This document shows positions 1 through 5,248 of a stretch of DNA of 6,472 nt, piece after piece. The stretch comes from Candidatus Parcubacteria bacterium (GTDB lineage Bacteria; Patescibacteriota; Minisyncoccia; Phycocordibacterales; Phycocordibacteraceae), in NCBI GenBank assembly GCA_027459545.1, contig DAIDID010000026.1, positions 1 through 6,472 on the forward strand. Reading direction: 5' to 3'. The first letter of the stretch is position 1. Each line of letters opens with the position of its first letter. The notes under the pieces were generated by a model, which was not told where the DNA came from, did not search any database, and worked only from the letters and a program-made list of their open reading frames with translations. Both the position numbers and the translations under genes were made by a program.

Positions 1-456
1 AAGAAATTTCGAACGCGGAATCGAAAAAGTGTCTACAAAGTATTGAATGTGCTGCTCAGTATCGAGTAAAATAGTAGGCGCCAATTGTGCCGCATGCCAA
101 TCTAAAAACCAATCATATGCAGCTGCTAGACTATAGCGACTGTGCAACTTACGATCTCTGACATTTGAATCATACAAAGATACAAATGCATCAAAAATGA
201 TTCGCTTTCTTCCGAAAAGAATTACTGCCAGCAAAAGAATGCTCTGGCCCGGAAAGGCAACGATTATAAAATCATAGGTTTTCTTAGGAAGTCTTTGAGC
301 TTGTATATATAACTCCCAATATTTTTTAATACCATGATGCTGTTTTGGATCTACTCGGCATTCATCAACCTCAATACCATTCTTTTGCATACCATGTAGT
401 AGCACATGCGAGCGCGAATAGGTTGGATTATATATACCAAAATAGCAAATACGCAT
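1..456 (-). CDS. Glycosyltransferase, N-terminal part (cut by window edge)
   Basis: The frame opens with ATG at 456 (MRICYFGIYNPTYSR) and stays open for 152 codons to base 1, so the C-terminal part lies outside the window. What is visible looks like the acceptor-side Rossmann domain of a GT-B glycosyltransferase. It has a first beta strand and glycine turn (residues 2-8), an S-R-S-H helix start near 14-17, the motif YDFIIVAFPGQS (61-72), a short hydrophobic stretch (72-82) that could lie against the membrane, IIFDAFVSLYD (86-96), and a strand ending LLDTEQHIQYF (130-140), the usual position just before the interdomain linker. From memory this matches a GT type common in Parcubacteria-like genomes. 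The donor-binding domain is unseen, so the sugar cannot be inferred. The start follows the previous stop by 10 bases, which suggests cotranscription. Only a weak purine-rich GAGTAAG lies upstream. Confidence 0.85.
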   Translation of the reverse strand, partial: MRICYFGIYNPTYSRSHVLLHGMQKNGIEVDECRVDPKQHHGIKKYWELYIQAQRLPKKTYDFIIVAFPGQSILLLAVILFGRKRIIFDAFVSLYDSNVRDRKLHSRYSLAAAYDWFLDWHAAQLAPTILLDTEQHIQYFVDTFSIPRSKFL

Positions 457-466
457 AAATTACTAC

Positions 467-1522
467 TTACTCTATGCTGAGAGTTGTTACAACAGTACGA
501 ATAAGTGCTTTTAAACTAAACTCTGTGTGGATTTTATTCTGTAAATCCATTGCTATTTGCTCTTTGTCTGGATAGGTTGAAAATTGTATTAAGCGCTCAA
601 CTAATTCATCTACATTTCTTTCTGAAAACAGCAACATCTTTTCATAGGGACTAAGCACACTTCTAAAAGCCTCATTCGAAACAATTGCTGGTGTGCCAGC
701 AGCTAGAGATTCAAGTACTGCTTTGTCCATACCTCCCGTAGGACAAAGATTCACGGACACATCACTATTCCAATACGACTCACATATGCGATCAAATGGA
801 ATACTGCCTGCAAACTGCACATACGTGTTTGCATTACATTCTTGTACCAAGGCATGAAGTGTTTTCTCGTACTCTATATCTTCTTGTGTAACTGTCCCGC
901 CCACGAGCATGACTTTAATTGCTATTCCTTTTGTGTGAAGTATATTTGCCGCTTTAATAAGCACATCTAAATTCTTGATAACAGTAATTCTGCCCACGCT
1001 TACCACATGTAGAGTTCCATCATGCACGTGAGTAGAAAATATGGGGCGTTTAAATTGATCACTTGATACGGCTTGTCGAACATAGTGTACCTTTTTACTT
1101 TTGAGTCGAAAGGATTCGGGAGAAGCGGTAAATACCACATCTGCGCACTTTTCTGCTACCCACATTTTGAAATCAACATTTCGATGTATATACCAAAGAG
1201 ATGTTTTTTTTTGAAGTAATTTCCAAATAGGAAAACCTACAATTACATACAACGGGCTCATATGGCAAAACACAGCGTCATAGTCCTTTCTGGATTTCCA
1301 AATGGTTTTCCAAAATCGAAAAAGGTATTGCGTGCGAGATTTTTTTTCTTCTTTGCCAAGTGAAATCACCTGCACATTTTTTGGAAGTTCATATGCTCGC
1401 GTTTCAAGAGAAAGTACCGTTATTTGCTCGCATTCTTGTGCAAATAATGTCAACCACGTGTGAAAAAAACCAAAGTAGCTATCATCCTTGTCGACTTTTT
1501 GAGTGATGATAAGTAATTTCAT
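467..1522 (-). CDS. Glycosyltransferase, GT4-like, full length
   Basis: A 351-residue GT-B glycosyltransferase, a normal length for GT4-type enzymes. The N-terminal domain (about 1-155) has MKLLIITQKVDKDD, GFFH (18-21), ELPKNVQVISLGKE (45-58), YDAVFCHMSP (81-90) and LWYIHRNVD (109-117). The C-terminal donor-binding domain (about 170-345) has SVGRITVIKNLD (175-186; Lys183 is the probable phosphate-contacting lysine), VMLVGG (204-209), VQFAGSIP (235-242) and PTGGMDKAVLESLAAG (261-276). The first glutamate of the usual EX7E motif is absent: the position eight before Glu271 is Gly263. This PTGG-D-K variant appears to be a subfamily trait, not damage. There are no membrane spans, so it probably acts at the cytoplasmic face. 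It begins 16 bases after the upstream fragment, its paralogue: the N-terminal domains align without gaps at roughly 40% identity by eye. Donor and acceptor cannot be told from sequence. Confidence 0.93.
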   Translation of the reverse strand: MKLLIITQKVDKDDSYFGFFHTWLTLFAQECEQITVLSLETRAYELPKNVQVISLGKEEKKSRTQYLFRFWKTIWKSRKDYDAVFCHMSPLYVIVGFPIWKLLQKKTSLWYIHRNVDFKMWVAEKCADVVFTASPESFRLKSKKVHYVRQAVSSDQFKRPIFSTHVHDGTLHVVSVGRITVIKNLDVLIKAANILHTKGIAIKVMLVGGTVTQEDIEYEKTLHALVQECNANTYVQFAGSIPFDRICESYWNSDVSVNLCPTGGMDKAVLESLAAGTPAIVSNEAFRSVLSPYEKMLLFSERNVDELVERLIQFSTYPDKEQIAMDLQNKIHTEFSLKALIRTVVTTLSIE

Positions 1523-1538
1523 ATTATGATGTTGCTAG

Positions 1539-2021
1539 CTAACTTTCACACAGATACGTACTAAGTGATGCTGAAGGAACGATGTGCAGCTTTCTAGTCT
1601 TACAAGGAAATCCTTTTTCTGAAGGTGAAACTATTTCATTTGCAAAAAGGACCGCTAGTTTGAGTTTCCAATCAACGAATTGATGATTATAGCCAAGCAT
1701 AATTCGTTTTCCGAAGAGCCGCCAGATAATTCCTCCGAGCAAAATATATTGCGGGTTTCGATTCACATACACAGCATCATACGAGCCAAGAGTAGTAATA
1801 ATTGTCGTATAGAAATTTATGAGATAGCGAAGTTTTGATACTCCTTTTTCCTTTCCAAGTGAAATAATTTTTACTTTTTCTGGAAGTGTATGGGAACGCT
1901 TTTCGAGTACGAGCACAGTAAGAGGATTGCACGCATTGGCTAAATCAAGTAGTTGACTGTGAAAAAAACCGAGCGTGTCGTCATTTTTATCAAGTTTTTC
2001 TGTAATAAGTAATATTCGCAT
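1539..2021 (-). CDS. Single-domain glycosyltransferase fragment (N-terminal GT-B domain only), possible pseudogene
   Basis: A 160-residue product equivalent to the first ~155 residues of the 351-residue glycosyltransferase immediately downstream. Shared landmarks are MRILLITEKLDKND against MKLLIITQKVDKDD, GFFH (18-21), LPEKVKIISLGKE (47-58), YDAVYVNRNPQY (81-92), LGYNHQFVD (109-117) and KLHIVPSA (144-151). It then ends in the unrelated tail SLSTYLCES and a TAG stop, exactly where the linker to the donor-binding domain should begin. Only 16 bases separate it from the next gene, so no remnant of the missing domain remains. I chose the ATG at 2021: it aligns with the paralogue's start and sits 1 base after the dehydrogenase stop. 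An upstream ATG at 2069 would add 16 residues overlapping that gene. It is probably an inactive truncated duplicate, since GT-B enzymes need the C-terminal domain to bind nucleotide sugar. A non-catalytic acceptor-binding role is possible but unsupported. Confidence 0.8.
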   Translation of the reverse strand: MRILLITEKLDKNDDTLGFFHSQLLDLANACNPLTVLVLEKRSHTLPEKVKIISLGKEKGVSKLRYLINFYTTIITTLGSYDAVYVNRNPQYILLGGIIWRLFGKRIMLGYNHQFVDWKLKLAVLFANEIVSPSEKGFPCKTRKLHIVPSASLSTYLCES

Positions 2022-2022
2022 G

Positions 2023-2925
2023 TTATTTCTTTTTATGTGTAAGTGTGTCGGTACCATATACACCCTCAAGAAGATTTAAATCTTTCCCTGAATTTCGTAA
2101 AAGCTCATTATTTTTCTCTTCATACGCTCGAAGCACTGCAAGTCCGTGAGGATCTTTTACCATCTTTTCGTAAAATCCTCTGAATGCTGCAAAATCTTTA
2201 ATAAAGCAATCCCCTCCTGCACCTCGTCCTCCTTTGTGAATTGGATCGATATATCGACCTGGAATCCAAGAGTTTGTGGCAATACTCTCTTTTATTGGTT
2301 CCCATGCTATCCCATACGACTGCGCGAGATCATACAGGATATTTGAAAAAAGAATAATTGAATACCCGAACGTATTATGAGTGTATTTTATAAATTCAGC
2401 GGTAGTAGAATCAGTGATGATGTCATGTGGTGCTTTAGGCATAACTGAGAGTAAAAGGGCGGCATATCTTTCATGTTCAGGACTTTTGGCTCCCACACCA
2501 ATAACAGTTCGAAGAGGGTTGTCTACATCATAACGAGCCGTTTTTTCATTTAAAAATTCAGGATTGTGTAAAAGAAATATATCTGGATTTTCTTTTTGAA
2601 TTGATACTGTTGTACCTGGAGGTATTGTTGATTTTATGACTGCAATCTTTCCCTTACCTACCAAAGAAATAACGTCACGAACAATTGAATCATCATATCC
2701 CTCAGGAGTAGTCGGTGTTGGGACCGCAATAAATACAATGTCACAGGTTTGAATTGCATCGCGGTTTGCGCTATATGATAGTTCATTTGAATACCGTACA
2801 ACAGTAAATCCTCGATCCTCAAAACTATCAGCGTAGTTCTTACCAATATATCCTTGCCCTATAAAACCCAATTTAAGGGTATCAGGTGCCTGTGTACTTG
2901 AACCTGTTTGGTTTGAAAAGCTCAT
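2023..2925 (-). CDS. UDP-glucose/GDP-mannose dehydrogenase-like protein, short form without UDP-binding domain
   Basis: A 300-residue protein of the UDP-glucose/GDP-mannose 6-dehydrogenase superfamily, which oxidises a nucleotide sugar twice with NAD+ to a uronic acid. Visible elements are the dinucleotide fold GFIGQGYIG (20-28), CDIVFIAVPTPT (61-72), IKSTIPPGTT (97-106), HNPEFLNE (120-127), EFIKYTHNTF (177-186, with candidate catalytic Lys180 and Asn184), the central-domain helix FSNILYDLAQSYG (193-205) and GRGAGGDCFIKDF (233-245), which carries the nucleophile Cys240 and Lys243. The chain ends about 55 residues after that cysteine. Typical members are roughly 390-450 residues and carry a C-terminal UDP-binding domain, absent here. 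A 15-residue hydrophilic extension precedes the usual start of the fold; no later ATG fits. Active-site residues are kept, so catalysis is plausible, but the substrate is uncertain. No clear Shine-Dalgarno is seen. The stop lies 1 base before the next start. Confidence 0.88.
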   Translation of the reverse strand: MSFSNQTGSSTQAPDTLKLGFIGQGYIGKNYADSFEDRGFTVVRYSNELSYSANRDAIQTCDIVFIAVPTPTTPEGYDDSIVRDVISLVGKGKIAVIKSTIPPGTTVSIQKENPDIFLLHNPEFLNEKTARYDVDNPLRTVIGVGAKSPEHERYAALLLSVMPKAPHDIITDSTTAEFIKYTHNTFGYSIILFSNILYDLAQSYGIAWEPIKESIATNSWIPGRYIDPIHKGGRGAGGDCFIKDFAAFRGFYEKMVKDPHGLAVLRAYEEKNNELLRNSGKDLNLLEGVYGTDTLTHKKK

Positions 2926-2932
2926 TCTGAGT

Positions 2933-2961
2933 ATTGTATACCGACCATCAAAAATATACAG
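2933..2961 (-). promoter_or_regulatory. Possible weak promoter (-10-like TATACAAT) before the dehydrogenase gene
   Basis: The 45-base gap at 2926-2970 is the largest in the window. On the minus strand it holds TATACAAT (2933-2940), whose TACAAT part differs from the sigma-70 -10 consensus at one position. With a 17-base spacer the -35 site would be CTGTAT (2956-2961), a poor match. The -10-like site ends 7 bases before the ATG and no Shine-Dalgarno is seen, so a transcript from here would be nearly leaderless. Short AT-rich matches are common by chance, and the gene may simply be transcribed from upstream. Confidence 0.2.
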
Positions 2962-2970
2962 TTCGAAGCT

Positions 2971-4131
2971 TTATGTCGAGGAAGGGGCGATAAGCCGTTG
3001 CAGATCCCTCGCAATATCCTCCGGAGCGGTGTGCACAGAAGCAAGGTGCTTGCGGGCGTGCTGTTCTGCATTCATAGCAAACTGAATGCGCGCTTCGTTA
3101 TCTTCGACGAGCCCGAGTATGTGGGCAGCAAGTCCGGAGGGATCTCCAGGAGGAATTGAAAGAATGTCATCGTACCCTTTAAATACATCTCCGACGATAC
3201 CGACATCTGTAGAGATGATTGGAATACGCGCAAGCGCAGCTTCTATGAGCGTTCGACTATAGCCTTCATACGCACTTGCTTGTATGTATGCGTTTGCGCT
3301 TTGCATGAGACCGAGTGCATCATTTCTATTCCCCAAAAAAATAACAGCAGACTGAAGTCCGAGTCTGTGTGAGAGATTTTCAAGCTTTTTTCTCTGTGAA
3401 CCATCTCCCACCACAAAAAGTCCGACGGTTGGATAGTGTACGTGCACATGCGCGAGAGCATGAATAATATCTCGGATGCGTTTTTCTGGTTCAAGTCTTC
3501 CCACAGTGATAAGTGCGAAGCTAAATGTATGTGCTGGCAAATTTACTTTTTCAGGAAGAATGTCTGAGACAGCAATTGGAATAACAACGGGCTCCACAAT
3601 GCGATTCCCATAGCGCTTTGTGAGAGAGTCATGTATGCGATTTGAAACTACTCGTATGCCATGTGCTTTTGGTAGGATGTGATCTGCAATTTTTTGGCGA
3701 ACGCGGTTAATTGTAGGAACTGGTATGTGAGAAACAAACGTTATGTTTCCATTTGTAAACCAAGGAGAGAATGCATCTGTATGGAGTTGCAAATGAAGCT
3801 TTGCGGATGTTCCTTTTGCTGCATTGTATGCTGCCTTACCATGCTCAAATGGATCCTGTGCAGAAACGATTTCTATGTGCTCAGTTCGAATAATCTCTGC
3901 TGCTTTTTTTGTGAGTTTAGCTACTCGTGAAAACTTTGTTGCCTTCACAGCATGAAGTGTGAGTGTACGGTCTTCTGAAAGATTTTCTTTCGTAACAGGT
4001 GCGATACCAACGGGAGCAGCTGAAAGTATATGCAGTGTACCAATTGCCTCTGCATACGCGCGCATGCGAGAGCGAGTGACACTTTCTGGATCAAATAGTG
4101 TGGGGTCATTTGAGACAAAGAGGACTTTCAT
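2971..4131 (-). CDS. Glycosyltransferase family 4-like protein
   Basis: A 386-residue GT-B retaining-type glycosyltransferase. The N-terminal domain starts MKVLFVSNDPTLFDPESVTRS, with a possible acceptor-side arginine/serine helix, and includes EIVSAQDPFEHG (87-98) and LQLHTDAFSPWF (114-125). The C-terminal domain contains ITVGRLEPEKRI (208-219; Arg212 and Lys217 are the likely donor phosphate contacts), LFVVGDGSQRKKLE (238-251), VIFLGNRND (263-271) and SAYEGYSRTLIEAAL (286-300), a complete EX7E motif with Glu289 and Glu297. The ATG at 4131 is preferred over one nine codons upstream because it starts directly at the first beta strand and lies 7 bases after the previous stop, while the longer form would overlap that gene. 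No Shine-Dalgarno is visible. GC in bases 3001-3120 is 66 of 120 by hand count, higher than blocks counted in the genes at 1539-2925. Linkage and sugar are not predictable. Confidence 0.94.
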   Translation of the reverse strand: MKVLFVSNDPTLFDPESVTRSRMRAYAEAIGTLHILSAAPVGIAPVTKENLSEDRTLTLHAVKATKFSRVAKLTKKAAEIIRTEHIEIVSAQDPFEHGKAAYNAAKGTSAKLHLQLHTDAFSPWFTNGNITFVSHIPVPTINRVRQKIADHILPKAHGIRVVSNRIHDSLTKRYGNRIVEPVVIPIAVSDILPEKVNLPAHTFSFALITVGRLEPEKRIRDIIHALAHVHVHYPTVGLFVVGDGSQRKKLENLSHRLGLQSAVIFLGNRNDALGLMQSANAYIQASAYEGYSRTLIEAALARIPIISTDVGIVGDVFKGYDDILSIPPGDPSGLAAHILGLVEDNEARIQFAMNAEQHARKHLASVHTAPEDIARDLQRLIAPSST

Positions 4132-4138
4132 AGTGAGT

Positions 4139-5248
4139 TTATGTGAACGATACGTCACTCACTGCCGAAAGCAAGTGGGCAGTGTGCATGAGCATTTCTG
4201 GGCGTGAAAAAGTGCTTGCGGACTGGAGCGCGCGCGCCTTTAGGCGCGCGCGCAGCTCATCATCCTGCAATACTCGCAAAAGTGCAGCCACAAGCCCGTC
4301 GGTGTCCTCCACTTGCACCAAAAGACCATTCTCTTCATGTGTGATTACCTCGGAATTCCCTCCTGCATCTGTGGCAATGATCACACAGCCAAGCATGAGT
4401 GCTTCAATAAGCAGATGTGACAATCCTTCGTATGAAGAATTAAGCACAACAACACTCCCTTTCTGGAGCTGCTTTAGTGTATCTGTATGACTCAACGCTC
4501 CCATAAACTCCACCGCGTGATTTAGAGATTTTTTTGCGTGCATCTCTAGCGAGACTCTATCTGGGCCATCTCCTACTATACTCAGCTGTGCATCAGAAAT
4601 TATTTCTCGCACTTTTTTCATTGCATCAATTACTCCATCTACTTTTTTCCAAGGCACGAGCCTACCAGCACTCACCACACTATGCTGTACTGGCTCGGCT
4701 ATTTCTTCCAAAAGTTCTGGAGGAATTTCAATGCTGTTATGTATGACGGTGATTTTTTCAGGACTAACTCCCCACTCACTAACAATCTTTTTTAAATACG
4801 AACTCGGCACAATAATTTCAGTCGCGCTTCGTGCTACAGAGTTTTGAATTGCACGCAGAAAACGTACCTGCATTGGAACTTTTTTTTGTACTACGAAATC
4901 ATCGAGCGTTTCTTTTATTCCATACCGCTGAGTGCCTTGCTCCCACGCAAAGTCGCCAACTACTTTAAGTACTAGTTTTTTGCGAGCGAGTTTCGCTGCA
5001 AGCATTGCAGGAAAACCTACTGAAACTGGATCGAGCGCAAGCACGAGGTTTGCATGTCGCGCTACTCGAAATACTTTCAAGAAATATGCAAAATGCCTCA
5101 CCACTTTTGGCAAATGACGCACATCGCTGAATTTCACCAAAAGCACCTCTATGCCATGTATTGGTAAACCCTGCATAAGTGCTTCTGCATAAGTCGCCGG
5201 ACCCCCACTTTCAGGCGGATACAGCGGTGTGGCGAGAACGAGCTTCAT
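4139..5248 (-). CDS. Glycosyltransferase family 4-like protein
   Basis: A 369-residue GT-B glycosyltransferase of normal length. The start MKLVLATPLYPPESGGPATY (1-20) holds the glycine-rich loop, with Gly15-Gly16, that contacts substrate phosphates in GT4 enzymes. Next come VKFSDVRHLPKVVRH (38-52), ALDPVSVGFP (71-80) and VVGDFAWEQGTQRYG (96-110). The donor domain has SAGRLVPWKKVDG (193-205), LSIVGDGPDRVSLE (222-235), VEFMGALSH (246-254), NSSYEGLSHLLIEAL (270-284; EX7E with Glu274 and Glu282) and ATDAGGNSEVI (292-302). From memory, this DVRHLPK plus GD-AWEQGTQR type is frequent in Parcubacteria-like genomes. Its start overlaps the preceding stop as ATGA, and a weak GAGAG precedes it. Codons 332-341 (LRARLKARAL) form a pure-GC inverted repeat that is unlike the rest of the gene. 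Confidence 0.95.
   Translation of the reverse strand: MKLVLATPLYPPESGGPATYAEALMQGLPIHGIEVLLVKFSDVRHLPKVVRHFAYFLKVFRVARHANLVLALDPVSVGFPAMLAAKLARKKLVLKVVGDFAWEQGTQRYGIKETLDDFVVQKKVPMQVRFLRAIQNSVARSATEIIVPSSYLKKIVSEWGVSPEKITVIHNSIEIPPELLEEIAEPVQHSVVSAGRLVPWKKVDGVIDAMKKVREIISDAQLSIVGDGPDRVSLEMHAKKSLNHAVEFMGALSHTDTLKQLQKGSVVVLNSSYEGLSHLLIEALMLGCVIIATDAGGNSEVITHEENGLLVQVEDTDGLVAALLRVLQDDELRARLKARALQSASTFSRPEMLMHTAHLLSAVSDVSFT
4228..4253. repeat. Perfect pure-GC inverted repeat inside a glycosyltransferase gene
   Basis: Arms of 11 bases, GCGCGCGCGCC (4228-4238) and GGCGCGCGCGC (4243-4253), are exact reverse complements around TTTA. The outer T and A of that spacer could add a twelfth pair. The transcript could form a very stable hairpin about 90 bases before the stop codon, or the DNA could adopt a cruciform or Z form, since both arms are alternating CG. 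It encodes residues 332-341, in a helix-like segment typical of GT4 C-termini, so the reading frame is kept. It is not a standard intrinsic terminator: the nearest U-run lies about 14 bases after the stem on the sense strand. Confidence 0.85.
5245..5248 (-). promoter_or_regulatory. ATGA stop-start overlap (translational coupling)
   Basis: The TGA stop of the upstream glycosyltransferase (5245-5247) shares two bases with the ATG start (5246-5248) of the next one. Such overlaps usually let a terminating ribosome restart on the next gene, keeping the two enzymes in proportion. The sense strand just before it reads GAGAGT, a weak Shine-Dalgarno match that is close to the ATG. The overlap also fixes the start of the downstream gene with good confidence. 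Confidence 0.75.

Noticed and set aside
1531..1543. Small palindrome around GCTAGC between the two paralogues as a recombination or attachment site
   Set aside because: It is only six bases of perfect symmetry, with no matching repeat, integrase or flanking duplication in the window.
1539..2021. Split two-subunit glycosyltransferase of the Alg13/Alg14 kind
   Set aside because: A partner consisting only of the donor-binding domain would be needed, and none is present. The gene at 1-456 is also an N-terminal domain, cut by the window edge.
2022..2069. Upstream ATG extending the single-domain glycosyltransferase by 16 residues
   Set aside because: The extension overlaps the end of the dehydrogenase gene, and the paralogue aligns from the second methionine (MRILLIT against MKLLIIT).
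2658..2846. Second minus-strand frame of 62 codons inside the dehydrogenase gene
   Set aside because: It is an out-of-frame shadow of the conserved NAD-binding region, without a ribosome site or recognisable motif.
4132..4158. Upstream ATG extending the glycosyltransferase at 2971-4131 by nine residues
   Set aside because: The extra residues (MTYRSHKLT) precede the first beta strand, overlap the upstream gene and do not look like the family. MKVLFVSND is the natural start.
4211..4253. Intrinsic terminator at the GC hairpin
   Set aside because: The T-run on the sense strand is not adjacent to the stem, and the hairpin lies inside a coding sequence with an intact frame continuing to its stop and a cotranscribed gene 7 bases further on.
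4143..4490. Plus-strand open frame of 115 codons
   Set aside because: It lies antisense to the C-terminal half of a clear GT4 gene, has serine-rich low-complexity translation and no recognisable motif. Other plus-strand open frames (for example 2146-2346, 3679-3930, 5773-6066) are rejected for the same reason.
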